The notes under the pieces were generated by a model. The model was not told where the DNA came from, searched no databases, and was given only the letters and a program-made list of their open reading frames with translations. From NCBI GenBank assembly GCA_031763025.1, contig JASSKH010000001.1:11697102-11761101 (forward strand): DNA of 64,000 nucleotides. The letters are read 5' to 3'. The translations under genes were made by a program, and so were the position numbers. This DNA comes from Macrocystis pyrifera. Taxonomy: Eukaryota; Sar; Phaeophyceae; Laminariales; Laminariaceae. Of this stretch, positions 46,115 to 58,020 are shown piece by piece (position 1 is the first letter of the stretch; every line of letters starts with the position of its first letter).

Positions 46115-47123
46115 TTAAATTGAGTGTTCCCAAGTGACGTCGCGAGAGAACGACGTCCGGCCAGACTCCAGCGGAATCTTGCGGCAGTCAGCTGCGTAGT
46201 GGTTGCCGCGGTTGAGGTAGAAGCAAGCCTCTGCCTTCGGCTCGGTCGTCAGGGTCCTCCAGAGGTGGTGGAAGCTCGATTTCAGAAACGGGAGCAACCG
46301 CGCAAACGGTGGTTTTCCGTAAAATGTACGGTACGGTGAGTGCTCTCCGGCTTGTCTTTTGCCCTCGCCGTCATGTTGATATCATCGATCGCGTTCACCC
46401 ATAAATCAGCCTAGCACGGCTGCGTCGCCGGTATCTTTGCATCGCCGATCAGGCGAGGGGTCTCCTGGCTGGACATTAATGCACGCTCCAGCGTCACGAC
46501 GATCCGTGGCTTTACCACGCCGTCATGCCTCAGAGAATCGACGGGCGTGGGCTCGCGGCGGATGTCATGATTGTTGAGCAACTCCACGAACTCTGCCATG
46601 GTGAACTCGGTGCCGTTGTCGTAGAAAAGACAGCCCACGATGGGCAACACACCCTATGTGCTAATGTCGGCCAGAACACCAACTAAGACCTTCGGGACGT
46701 CGTATTTCCGCTTCAAGAAATACGACCACCTCAGTCGCGAGTAGTCGTCGACGATCATCATCAAGTACTGCGCACAGCCAGCAGACGTAGACTGCTGTCC
46801 CGACAATTTTACGACCAGACGCTTCAGGACCTGGTGGAACGACACTCAGTCGTGCACGGCACCGCCATCCTCCTCCCTTCTGCCGAAGAACACCGAGTAC
46901 ACCAAAATAACTCCCCAAAAACCTTAATGCTTATCTGACGTGCCGTCTCACCGAACGTGTCAGCATGGCAGTGGGCAAGGGAAACGTGAAGGTCGTTAGT
47001 ATCAACCCTTCGCATTTCTACAGGAGACAAAACAGAGGCACAAATCGGGGTCTCTACCACCCGCGCGGCGTCCACGAATGAACCCGCGTCCGAGCGCATG
47101 AAGGACAATTGCCCATTCGACAT
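46115..47123 (-). pseudogene. pol: Copia integrase
   Basis: A GAG-pre-integrase HHCC-type region (47123-46824; LHVSLAHCHADTF.. and C-x2-C) is followed by the catalytic core. The first Asp position is lost (VVKLSG, Lys). The second box reads VDDYSRLRWSYFLKRK (about 46764). After an in-frame TAG at 46651-46653 comes YDNGTEF (about 46622). The Glu position is Lys (GVVKPRIVV). The C-terminal part (46297-46115) ends in SRDVTWEHSI. Two of three catalytic residues are changed, so it is inactive. Confidence 0.8.
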
Positions 47124-47129
47124 GTAAGC

Positions 47130-47760
47130 TCACTTATCATCAAGGGTCACCGGGAATTTTAACATTGTTGCATGAACCGAAAACAAGTTGAAGTGAACAC
47201 CGGGTACGTATTCTACGTCCAACAGCCTACCTTGAGCGTCACATTGAGAGCTGTGCATTACTATTGGAATCTGGCCAAATCACTCTCTTTTCAGTGACTT
47301 CGTGTCACCGACCTCAAAACTGCTCTTATCCGAGGGAAGAGAGGGTACTGCCTACAATACCAAATGTGTTACCAGTCGCATGAAAATTTTCTCCCGAATC
47401 CGCTACCCGCTCTTCTCTCCCAGTAGCCCAAAACAAACCATCAGTCGCCTTGCCTTGGTGCGCAAACTGTTCGGAAAGGAGGTGCGGATCGAACTTAGGC
47501 GTAGGGTTGCCTTTGTTCGCTGGGCCAGGGTAGGAGGAAGTGCTCGAGGAGGGTTGTGGTGACGGGGAAGCTCCGGCCGAGGTATACCCACCACTGCCGT
47601 GGGGCGTCTCCTGCAGCAAGCCACGTCCATACATCTGTTGAGCGTGTTTAGGAGCAGCAGCACTGGGGATAGCGACGTGCATCTGCGCGGGATCTCCCTG
47701 GCATTCCGCGACGTGGTGGCCCGATCTGCCGCACCGGAAGACGAGCCCCTTGCGCCTCCA
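47130..47760 (-). pseudogene. pol: Copia zinc knuckle and aspartic protease
   Basis: The zinc knuckle reads FRCGRSGHHVAEC (47739-47701): C-x4-H-x4-C is intact but the first Cys of the usual CCHC is Val. A Gly/Ser/Pro-rich linker follows. The protease active site ADSGENFHAT lies at 47403-47374 (DSG at 47400-47392; the family has D-S/T-G-A, here E follows G). The conserved LLDVEYVPGVHFNLFSV block is at 47228-47178, in a different frame. At least two stops break the region. Confidence 0.7.
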
Positions 47761-47994
47761 TGGTGTTGTGTGGTGAGGGACCCCAGCCTGCCGGGGTCGT
47801 TACAGGTGGCAGGGGCATCGATGGCAACATCCATGGTGGTGCGTTGGTAGGTACCTAACCATAAAGAGGACTACTCCACCCGTATCGAAGGGTCTGGACC
47901 AGAGTCACCCTAACGGTACAAGCAGGCCACGGCATCCCAATGACAGGGGCCTGTTGTCCCCCCCGACGACGCTCCTTCCTGGTTTCCACCTTGC

Positions 47995-49201
47995 GGATGG
48001 GGACTATGCTCTTGCTACTGTTACTGGGGCTGCCGCTGATGATACTACTGCTGCTGTTGTGACTGCTGCTGCTGCTGCTGCTGATGCCGATGCTGCTGCT
48101 GATACTACTGCTGGGTCTGCTTGCCGCTGATGCTGCTGCTGGGGCTCCTGCTGCTGCTGCTGCTTCTGCTGCTGCTTCTGCTGCTTGTGATACTGTCGCT
48201 GGAGCTTCTGCTGCTGCCGACTCTTGAATCTCCTGTCTCTCCTCTTCCTCCTTTCCCCTGCTGGACCCGCACCTACACCACCGGCAGGCTGCGCACCTCC
48301 GGCGTACAAGGCATGTTGATCTACCACTCCTTGTACACCTAACGCATAAAAAACCATCTCCCTCTCTACCTTGTTGTTGACATACGCGTCACGGATGATG
48401 TAATCGATCTCGGAACGGTGGATGGAAGGGCGGGAAAGAATTGACCTACTTTATATCGTGTACCAAGACGAGAGGTTGGTAACTATGAGGCGATTCACTT
48501 CCTTTACACTCTTACCACATCCTAGCATAGCCAGCTCATCTTCTGCCTTGTCTACCGTTCGTAGAAACAGGGGGTTCTCGTCCTCAGTCATCCGGATGGT
48601 ATCTAACTCTCTGTTCAACCTATGTGTCACAGCAATCGTCTTTAGCATGTAGTAGTCCTCGAACTCTTTCCAAGCACCGCTGGACGACATTGCCTTCTGC
48701 ATCCGGCATCCAGCCATATCATATCCCGTCACTGACTCCATGATCATTTCGAATTCCAATCGTGCATCTCTGATCTCATGAGGAGAATGCCTGAAGGCTA
48801 GTTCCTCCGGCGACACCCTCATTTCACCTACACCATATATGGGTTAGCTGTGTTGCTGAGAACATGCAGGCACTCGAGGGCTGGTAGGTAGGCAAAAAAC
48901 GTGCTGCACCACATACCAAGGTGGGCCTCTATACTATTGAGTTTACGAGTCTCGACTGGGTTAAACTAGGGCGGTGTAATGAATGTAATGCCATGCCTGA
49001 TTGGACTTCCAGCCCAGGTGTTGGCACAGTGGACTTTGCTTGTTGTCGTGCAGCGGCTTGTCCTCTCGTGCCCCGACCGCTCCCCCCCTCCGTTCCTGCA
49101 AACTGCGCGTCCCTCTCAGCGCGCAGCTTCTGCTCATCCATCCTCCTCTTCATGACCTCGATCTTCCATCCCATCTTACCTATCTTCTTCTCACTTGCCA
49201 C
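47995..49201 (-). pseudogene. gag: Copia gag
   Basis: A charged coiled-coil-like N-terminus (49201-48929, ..EVMKRRMDEQKLRAERDAQ) is followed after a frame change by a UBN2-type capsid domain (48822 to about 48360, ..AWKEFEDYYMLKTIAVTHRL..). This is interrupted once by TAA at 48451-48453, after which it continues in frame (..EIDYIIRDAYVNNKVERE..). The C-terminal part (about 48280-48004) is poly-Q and then poly-Ala/Val, encoded by the CTG/TGC-rich tract seen on the plus strand. No ATG lies at 49201 (GTG), so the true start is unsure. Confidence 0.7.
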
Positions 49202-49224
49202 GCTGACTTTGTCAGACTAGGCAC

Positions 49225-49605
49225 ATGTTCAATACAAGGCATGTCGGAAGCAGGTTCCCACCTCTCTAGGTTGACCTTGGCTTCCCTTGCCAATAGACGA
49301 TCACGGGCGTACTGGTGTGTTAGTTTATCTCTAAAGGTGTAGACGCAGCTGGCATGGGAAGGCGTGGTTGTCTTCAGAAAATAACACGGAACTCCTCTTA
49401 TATGATAACCGAGCTGTCGAGTGACAACACATGGCAACGCATACAGGTTATTGTCCAGCAAGTTGCCAGCACATTGAATCTCCCGTTTGTCCGCAGAATA
49501 TCCACCTGAATATCCTTCTCCTATCCCACATCGATATATGGAACTCCCTAAAGTTAGATGGAATATCCCCGTCGTTTTCTTGAGCACAATCAATACATAC
49601 GTTTC
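49225..49605 (-). repeat. Copia 5' LTR, partial
   Basis: 49225-49428 matches 3031-3230, and 49454-49605 matches 36645-36785. It lies about 25 bp upstream (minus strand) of the first gag codon. The outer part of the LTR (sequence like 1-945) is missing, so the copy is truncated near 49605-49620. No convincing primer-binding site was seen. Confidence 0.6.
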
Positions 49606-49867
49606 CGTATCTTTCGATGAAATCCTGACTTCGCGTACATTTTTTTGTCGTTTTTCAAAAAATCTATGAAAATTCCTCGGAAGAGGCAATCTTTGTAGAA
49701 GTAACGTAAACAAAAAATAACGCGAACACTCTACTATATAACAATGACGTGAAAATATGTTTGAGCGGGTTCGTATCCACGGCTGGGGACGTTAAATTAT
49801 TCAACATGCTTTAATTATTAGGCTATTCACCCGACTACGTGCAGCATGAGCTTCACCGTTGATCGAT

Positions 49868-50905
49868 CTAAACATTCCTGAAAGAAGAAATGCTATTCGT
49901 TATCGTCAAAAAACGAACCAACACGACCAGGTGCACACCACTGGTGCATTTTATTCGTAACGTGCTCTCGGAGCGGTGACTCAAAAAATGGGTACGTACG
50001 TAGGAATGTACATCTAGCTGAAGTTTCGATCCTCGAATAAAAATGTGCCTAATGAGAACATAATCAACAAGTATCCATTTCACACCGAAAACCTGTTGAA
50101 CTTCACATTCCCGACAGGGTGATATAAACATTTATATTAATAGCGCCATTTGCTGTGCTAGAAATAATCGAAATATCGTGGTGTATCCACGCCCAGGCTA
50201 CCCCAGAGTTTCACCAAACACACGATCCCTCTCTCTACTACGAGCATCGTGTTCTCTCTGCCTTCGAGTATTGTAGAATATCTGCCTTCGTTCAAGATGG
50301 TCTGACGATATATCGTTGCCGCGATTTATGTTCGGATGTGCGAGATCATGAGGTTCAACCGTTGCTATTCCCCCACTTCTCGTTTTTGCACAATGTGTGC
50401 ATGCAATACAACTCGATCAAGCCGTTTCCAAACCCACTCGCCCTCGGCCCGGAAGCGTCGGGGTTAGGGAGACAGGTAACTACCCGTAACTGCACACAAC
50501 ACCATGCCGGTCGATGCAATGCACGGTGCCCACGCTTCCGCGCTCGCTGCCTGTGCCACGCACAAAGCGCTCAACCTCCGCTCCACTTCCGATGTTGATC
50601 GGAATTCACGCATTACCTGTTCCAGCGAATTCACGAAATACCTGACCCGGCGAACGACCCCTGTCCAGCTGCAAGCATCAGCACTGTCTGTTCGAGTGTT
50701 CTACCAGTCGGCCATCAATGTTCCGTGCGGTATCCACTTGGTACACCCGCAAGCGCAATCAACAAAACAAATGTCAGCTGCTGCTGACAAAATGAGCTAC
50801 CTGGTACGTGCTACTGATACGTACCCAGCCAAACAAAATGAACCCTAAACGCCATAGTGTCTAACAACAAACTGCACATTGTCATATCGGTTCCCGATCC
50901 CTAAT
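49868..50905 (-). mobile_element. 5' end of a second split-repeat YR element
   Basis: Read on the minus strand, 50905-50460 matches repeat A of the element at 5896-10935 (starting GGATCGGGAACCGAT). Homology continues through 50155 to the leader at 6420-6575 (GCGTGGATACACCA.GATATTTCGA), more weakly to about 49868. The last part holds an open frame (50131-49868) with a C-x2-C motif that may be the start of gag. The rest of the element is absent; the copia 5' LTR follows. Confidence 0.55.
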
Positions 50906-51862
50906 GATCTTATACTTTTTTGGAGAACGCTACGCAACATATACCTGGTATTCAATAAAAAAAAACGGCTCAGTAACGGTGATCTCCGCACTAGATTCTT
51001 TGTAATAGCCAATCTATGCTCAAGGCTATTTGAAGATGGCGCCAAAAAAAGAATCTCAGGCTTGCCCAAATTATTTGGTGTTTCTTGTTAGCGGGCCCAT
51101 AATGTACAGGTACGTATACTCAAATATGCCAAGTACCAGGTAGGAGGCACACGTACTGCTGTACGTGGTTTCGACAAATGCCAACAAAACAACAAGGAGC
51201 GACGAGCTGGGCCAACCGACAAAATATTAACCATCCGAAGGTCGTATCTCATGAACCACTGCGGATTTGGTCGTGAAATTTGGAGGCACTGACCCTGGCA
51301 CGTGCAGAGGAAAAAAGTAGGAATATTAAAATCTGGAAAATTCATTATTATTTCGAGTCGATCTCGAGGAGCTATCGGCGGAAGCTCGAAAGGGACATAA
51401 ATTCGACGCAAAATTCGCAATTAAATCGTCGTTCCCGATCAAGGCGAAAATTGGTGGAGGCGTATTATCAGCTGAAGACTTAAAATATCAAAATTGCCTC
51501 AATTGCCCAATTTGTCACCCATCAAAAGAGATATTGCCAAAACACGATAGTCATACATAAAACGAGTAATTACCACAAACGAAGGTTTTTCTTCGATGCC
51601 GCTCTCAATTTTGCGAGTTCCGATCCGAAAAAAAACGTCATACGTATTTAAACCGCATGTGCAAAACAACCGGAGAAATCGCCTTTTTACTCTTTGTTTT
51701 TTCAAGACAAGTTATCGCCGTTTTAGTATTTTGCGGATCGATGTATCTGTCATATATCCTTCAAACAAATAAATAAAAATCGCCGAGTCTTCCGTTTGGT
51801 GGATTGTTGCATGATTAACACGGTGTCCAAAAGTCATATCCCCACACAACATGAAACATTGA
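50906..51862. other. Unassigned, A/T-rich
   Basis: No gene recognised. Short A/T-rich frames and homopurine patches only. Confidence 0.3.
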
Positions 51863-52637
51863 GGCTGCTTTCTATGCGGTTCGAATTTGAGCTTCAGATT
51901 TGTATTTTTCGATCTCAAAAACGAATGACCCTGCTTATGCGGTCCAAATATGCAAAATCCGACCGGAATTTTTTCGATTTGAGAATCCGATGACCCAAGT
52001 CGTCGGATTTTGGGCCAGAATCCGACCACCTGGGTCATCAGATTTTCAAATCGAAAAATAGCATGCTCTCTAAATTCAAAATGTTATCCACGACAGCAAA
52101 CAGCAGCAGAACGATCGATGAGTTGGATGGTGATACAGCTGTGTAGCGACGTTGCTTCGCGCCCGACGCCCGGATGGGGCATCCCTCGGTGGCCAGACTA
52201 GGGTCGGCTGGCGCGGGCTCGTGCCTAGAGATAAAGATAAGAGCACTCGGCACGCGCCTCTCCGTGGATACGTACTCGTAGACTACACTGCAGCTGTACA
52301 GCAGCAGCAGCAGTCAAGTCACAAAATGAAACACAAAATACCAAGACAGGTTGACTCTAGCGCACCCGCCACGTCTCTTCGCCACCAGACTAGAGGCACT
52401 CAGCTTACGCTCGAACGCTTGGGTCCTACGCGCAGGGCAGCGCACCCAGCGCGTCTCTTCGCGGCGCCAAATTACAAAAACAGCAGTTGGTCTCGGGGTT
52501 TGCTCGAATCTTTACACGCACAATAAATCTGATTTTTTTCCGCATAGGAAGACCATTTCGATTTGTCAAGATCATATACGAAAATGCCATCGGGTCAAAA
52601 TCTGAAGCTCAATAATCGAACCGCATAGGAAACGGCC
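51863..52637 (-). mobile_element. TIR element with both ends, 775 bp
   Basis: The left end GGCTGCTTTCTATGCGGTTC and the right end (reverse complement GGCCGTTTCCTATGCGGTTC) form terminal inverted repeats of about 40 bp, ending in TTGAGCTTCAGATT. TGA directly flanks both ends (51860-51862 and 52638-52640) and may be a 3-bp target duplication. The inside has a further subterminal inverted word (CGTCGGATT) and a CTGTACAGCAG palindrome. It carries a short open frame shared with 17766-17972. Too small for a full transposase, so non-autonomous. Superfamily not assigned. Confidence 0.75.
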
Positions 52638-52810
52638 TGAGCCACAGATTCAACACCTTTTATCTGGCCCAACCATTAATAGTACAAGTATTTAATACTG
52701 TTACTATATGTTCACCACCATTATTATAATAATGGTTACATGTATAATAACAATTGCACCTATGTATATTATTGTTATGATATACTGCTTTGTACCTAAT
52801 TCAAAGTTTT

Positions 52811-52934
52811 AGTGTTTCGGGGGGGCATAGGAAAGAGGACGTAATATTGTTAGTAAAAATAGCGAAATATATAGTATTTTGCATTTATTTACCGTAGATC
52901 ATATTTTAATATGGTACCCCCCCCCCAAAATACT
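52811..52934 (-). mobile_element. MITE copy 3, degenerate
   Basis: The middle (TAATATTGTTAGTAAAAATAG..) and the G-run/C-run termini match MITE copy 2 in the same orientation. The termini have drifted (longer G and C runs, and the CATAG word only on one side). Confidence 0.6.
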
Positions 52935-54198
52935 GCTTCTACAGAAGAGTGGATACGTTACATCCATCAATAACTCATCTTGCAGCTTGATACTTTAGAT
53001 CATTGCTGCCGCAGTACATTATTGTGCGGTTGCTGTATTGCTGAACCCTGTACCTTGTTGAAGTATCTACCCGTAATTGTTCGACATAATGCTTGTCTTT
53101 CATACTGCGAAGAAGTATCTTAGACGTGCTACGAACGTGAGACCAACCCAAGGCGTGCCAAGACGAATCTAAGACGTGTCAAGACAAATCGAACAAGTGC
53201 TTGCTAAAACGAAAGTGAGACGCGCTACGAGCTGGAACATCCAAGACCAGCTTTTGTATTAGTCCTGCGCTTTCGCAACCGTTCGGAACTCTTATGCCTC
53301 CCCTAATTTGGCAACAGCATCAGTAGTAGTACAGTAACTGTATGTTGCTAGGCCGGCAGCGCATTCGGCGACCTTAAAATTATTGGAATGCGATTTGATA
53401 TCGTCGAGCAATTGGGCAAGTAACAATTTCCCACCATCGTCCGTCAAATGTCAACACTAAAAGTCAACACGAACGTTCGAAGACCCGATGCCGCATTTAC
53501 TCGGTGTGAACATGCCCCAAGTACAGAAACCCTTACTGACGCCTAATTTGATTTCCATCAAGAGAAATGTCGTGTTTACGAGATCCTTTACAAATTTGAG
53601 ATACTGCGATGAGATCCTAAAACTCTGCGATTCCCAAACCCTTTTTTCATTTATTGACCTCGAATTTTGACACGATTTCCATAAGGGCAAGACAAAGGGG
53701 TTCGTTAACGCACCACCTTTGTTTTTCGTCACTTTCAGTCGGAATCATTTTTTGTTGTTTTTCAATGGTGCCTATTGGCTCCCGAAAAAAGCTGAAAATC
53801 ACGTGGCGCAGTAGTAAATCCCTCGGGAAGACTACGAGTATGATGAAGAAACGTGTCAGATTTTCATATCAAAGTTCGAAATATCAGACTGAGAATGTGC
53901 GGGGAACCTATAAAATATCTGGTCTTGGCTCGCCCAGCTTGAAAAGACGCAAAAAAATGAAATATTCAACACGTCGAGTGGAGTTCGTACGTCTTACCCC
54001 CAAAAGAAATTGGCCTTCGGCCGTCTTATTCTGCGCCAAGCTCGATTTTCCCACTGCTGTCCTAGCTACGGCGTCGTAAAAGAATAGGCCTAGTGCTCTC
54101 GCCTTCAATCGGATATCAAGTTTCTTGCTACGAAAACATTGATGCAGTATTGCTGCTGTATTCGCGAGTAGGCAGGCACACCCGCAGGAGGGAAGGGT
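52935..54198. other. Unassigned stretch
   Basis: No gene supported. Plus-strand frame 53654-54079 is Lys/Ser/Arg-rich without a motif; the overlapping minus-strand frame is no better. An AAGACG.{2}TC.AAG word repeats at about 53150-53210. Confidence 0.3.
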
Positions 54199-54282
54199 TG
54201 AGGGGGGGGAGGGGTTACATAAGTGGGGTGGAATGGTGTGCTCATTATCATGCATGGCCGTAATTGTATGACCTTTGACCTC
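54199..54282 (-). repeat. C-tract repeat family, copy 4
   Basis: On the minus strand: GGTCAAAGGTCATAC, TACGGCCATGCATGATAATG, then a CCCCTCCCCCCCC-type tract. The most diverged copy of the family. Confidence 0.5.
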
Positions 54283-56693
54283 AAAAATAAAAAAAACAGC
54301 AGAATTCATCCACGGGAAGTAATATACCGGGTACAGAGTAGCACAGGAAGTAGATAATATATATGATAAAACGCACCCACGCGCGTGCAGAAAACAAAAA
54401 GAGCGGAAAAACAGACCAGTAGTACCATAATGATGATAATATATGCCGTGACTAAATGAGTGTATCTTTGCTGTGCTCTGCTGCTTTAGTTTTTTGAACT
54501 TGTACATTCGCACGTGTTGATTTGCTTTTTTGTGAAACAGCTATCATGCGGTTTTCGTTCTTTTCCGGTGGTCCCACAACTATAGCTGAGAGTGCACAGT
54601 CGCACTTGCCTCCGTCAAGACAAGGGTGTATGTATGTATGGTATTGGTGTACGGGTCGTGGTTGGCGTCCATCGAGGTAAGATAAAAATCAGTTAGTACT
54701 CTCTGTCAGGGGTTGATGCAGGTAGTAGTGCTGTTTCTTTCAGTATTTGCGCCTGGGTACGCCTGTGTCTATGGATCGAATCTTGTGTGCTTTCCAATTC
54801 TTGTCGGCTTTGGAGACTCCAGCTTGTGAGTGGAAGTCACGGTTGTTTTCGGCTGAGCGCTCGCCGACAAGCGTGCTGTCCTTCTGCAACGTCGCGGCAC
54901 TGCTGTGCCAGCAATATACTGAAACGAAGAGAATGTGTGTATCTTTTTATCTCCTCCAATTGTATATTATACCTATCTACATAGTAGTAGTGGCCCCTCT
55001 ATACACCGTAGTGCGAGTTGCTCCTTAAGTGCATGTGGAATCGCTTGGCACGCATGGGATTAACCAGCGTGGCAGTTTCGGATTTGTGCCAGTTTCCGCT
55101 AAAATGCCGGTATTGTTTCCTGGGGCATCCCGGCGTCACGTATAAAGGGACGATTGATACATAATAACAACAATGGACTATGCTATACGCGTATTTGATG
55201 TACGTACAGCTCCCCAAGAACCATGCTAAACATTTTTATACAAGAGTGCAGCGTTGTGCGTAGAGCATGACGGAAACGAGGTTGTCTTGTTCTTCCCTTG
55301 GGTGGTGCACCATATGCTCGCTAGCCTCCTTCTGTGGCAGAATGGCGGACTGGCAGGCTGTGGCAGGTATTGCCGGCCTTTGAATGAAGAGTACCCGTGA
55401 TGTGGGATCAATTAAGCAGCAGCCTTTCCGCAGACAAGTTTCGTCGACCAACCTACCACGACCTGGGCCCACTGTGCTCGGCTGGAACCGCCTGTTTCGC
55501 TCCGGGCACCACCCCAAAGGGAAACACACACACCCCTGGCCTACAGTAACCTTTTTGGGCAGGTGGGCTGCGCATGCATGCTGGATAGTCTCCTGACATA
55601 AGCTCGCAGGAACTTCAGGGAAAATATATATAGGTTATCGTCAGACAGGGTCAAGCAGTGGAATTGCCACAGATCTCTACCCACACAACAGGACACATCC
55701 TTGTCTTTCAGGGTGCATGTGTCTTCAGGTTGCAGGGTGCTAACGCGCATCTAAGACGGTTGTGGCGCTGTATGATAGCGAAAAGCCCAAGTCCATCTTG
55801 CCCTGGCAGATAAAAATCTGTTGGGTCAAGCATCTCGTCCTGTTCGGGCTTGCAGCAAGAATTATGAGTTCCCAAGGTGCCCGGAGAAAAAGACGAGTGC
55901 TTGTTTGGTTGTTTTTTTTTCGGCACCTCGCATAAAGAGCGGTCGGGAGGGAAAACAAACCGGAACGCTGAGTGCTTGTATGGCTTGTGCCAAACTTTTT
56001 ATTGCTTAGTTGGATCCTATATTTCTCTTCGACAAGGTCGGGGGGGGGCTCTGGGAACAATGATTCAAGATTTCGAACCAAAACTCCTAGGAAAACCTAT
56101 GTGCCTTAAATCGTCATCTAGTCACAGCTCTCTGGTCGTGTTGATGCCGTAATAATGTTTTAGGGGATGATTCGAAGAAAGACTGGTATTGACGCCCACC
56201 GACCGACAGGTAGCATATATATACTTACTTAGATCTCGATCTCTGAGCGTGCTCGGTTGGTACATCCCTGGCCTCTCAGAGCTCCCACTTGGGAATCGCC
56301 TCCGTTTATTACTTGCCGGACCCTTCCAGCGGGTCTTTGTTTTCTCCATTGCTCGTCGCACTTTCAGTCCTTTCATTTTTTTTATTCTTTCGTTTCGTGT
56401 CCGTGCGTGTACTCCGAGCACGGTTGCGCTGGCGAACCCGGCACCGTCGCGGGTATCAGCGAATGCTGACGGATAGAGGGGGAATTGCAAGGAGCGCGGT
56501 CGCCGCTTTCGTGCCTAGGCGTTGCGTGTGCCTCGAGACACGAGGGATGCATCAATAGGCTCTGTCTGGCCTCCATTTGTGATTTTTGATAGAGTACGTA
56601 CGAGTATTTAAGGGTCGTTCGAATTGTAAGATAATATTAAAGCGGTGCTTATTTTGCGACCGGGGTGAAAGTCACAAGAGGGAGGTACCCCGA
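54283..56693. other. Unassigned stretch
   Basis: Short open frames on both strands (for example 56122-56490 minus, 56189-56476 plus) with no recognised motif and no repeat partner seen. Confidence 0.3.
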
Positions 56694-56876
56694 ATGAGCA
56701 CCAACATTGTCGAGCTTGCGTCGAGGTCCACGGTGAGCACCGGGCTTCACGCGAGGCGGGCGACGGGGCTCACTGTGGAAGAGAGGGAGGAAAGATTTAC
56801 CCGGACTGAATCGGTGGCGAGATGGTCGCGAGAGGGGCGGGCGGCGTACGAGGCTGAGAGAGAAGCTCTGCTGTAA
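56694..56876 (+). CDS. Small hypothetical protein, 60 codons
   Basis: ATG at 56694 (MSTNIVELASRSTVSTG..) opens 60 codons rich in Glu, Arg and Ala, ending at TAA 56874-56876. The second half (..VEEREERFTRTESVARWSREG..) would form a charged helix. The base composition is more GC-rich than the flanks, and a T-rich stretch follows. No homologue is recognised. It may be a short gene, a terminal exon or chance. Confidence 0.3.
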   Translation: MSTNIVELASRSTVSTGLHARRATGLTVEEREERFTRTESVARWSREGRAAYEAEREALL

Positions 56877-57689
56877 GATTTTTTCTTTCTTTCATTTTTG
56901 TTTTTTTTTACTGATGGAAGGTGTTCCACTCAGGTAGTAAATTATTACACGAAAGGGGACGGGGATTTTTTTCTTTTAGAAACTTTGGGTTTCATTTTCG
57001 TTGTTTTCGCTGTGTTGCTGTGCCGCTCTGTGCTTTATCTTTCGTACATACGAGTACACAGACACACACCGAAAGAAGAAAATAACTACCCTACCTGGGG
57101 TATGTACGTATGTACGACGTGTGAGCGAGCGTAGCGGAAAACCGCCCGCTACGCGAAGCATATGTAGCGTCCGAGCTGTTTTCTCCTGAAGCATGTCTTG
57201 GCATTATCAAGTCGCCAGTTTGCAGCTAACTACAGGGGGGCCATAAAAAAAACAATATTCATTCATGGACCTCTGTCCGCTTCGCATAGCTTGATGTTTC
57301 CTTCCTGAGCGAGCGTAGCGGGCGGCGCAGGCCTCCCGCGGAGCGAACCGCCTTGTAGCACTTACTTTATTTTCGATGCCCGAGGCACGCGCAACCCCCA
57401 CAATACCGGGGTAAACCTGGATCAGCATGACCCTCATTCTCGTAGCTGTGTTGCTCTCCATACGGTTTCCTGCGGACCCCGAATGCCAGCAAGGAAGCAA
57501 GGGGTTTGTTTGCCATCATCGGATACATATATATATACGCAATGACAACGGTGTTTGCGCTATTCTGCAGCAATACGTTTCGGGGGAGACAAGTGTGTTT
57601 GTGCTTATTAGGTTAACATGCAAAACCCCTCCCCCAAAAACGAGACATCATGTATATACATTTTACTTAACCGATTAGGCACATACCTT
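56877..57689. other. Unassigned stretch with GAGCGAGCGTAGCGG hairpins
   Basis: The word GAGCGAGCGTAGCGG occurs at about 57122 and 57307. At the first site CGTAGCGG...CCGCTACG (about 57128-57152) forms a hairpin. No gene supported. Confidence 0.35.
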
Positions 57690-58020
57690 AGAGGCATGTC
57701 TGAAATAGTGCCGGAATCAATGACCTTCTCAGGAACAGTGTGCCTGAACGGCCCATTCGTGCCTATTTTGCCAATCATTCGCGAGGCACCCCGTACAACT
57801 AAAGATGGCGCCCAAAAATAGCGCCGTTCGATGCGAGCTAAATTAATTTGGGAGAAGGAAATCCTTTTTCGGCCTTCTATTTCAAGCCCACACTGCAGTA
57901 GGCCCATGCGCCTTTTGGGCACATCTGAAATACTGCCAAATTACCCGATTATTTAGGCGTGCTTAAATGCCCTTTTCGTGCTTTTAGCCAATCCTTCGCG
58001 AGTCACTCAAGACGAACAAA
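57690..58020 (+). repeat. Imperfect internal duplication
   Basis: TCTGAAATA.TGCC and TTCGTGC..TTT...CCAATC.TTCGCGAG.CAC occur at 57698-57790 and again at 57925-58008, giving a diverged repeat about 220 bp apart. Function unknown. Confidence 0.45.

Larger units (their letters stand above)
43734..49201 (-). mobile_element. Copia-type LTR retrotransposon, internal region
   Basis: On the minus strand the order gag, zinc knuckle, protease, integrase, RT, RNase H is readable, which defines Ty1/copia (integrase before RT). LTR pieces flank it: 49225-49605 on the 5' side, 43165-43733 plus 36640-36890 on the 3' side. All domains carry stops or frame changes. The element is older than the YR insertion into its LTR. 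Confidence 0.85.

Noticed and set aside
45454..46137. 227-codon plus-strand open frame, Ala/Thr/Val-rich
   Set aside because: Shadow of the GC-rich Pro/Ser linker of copia pol on the minus strand.
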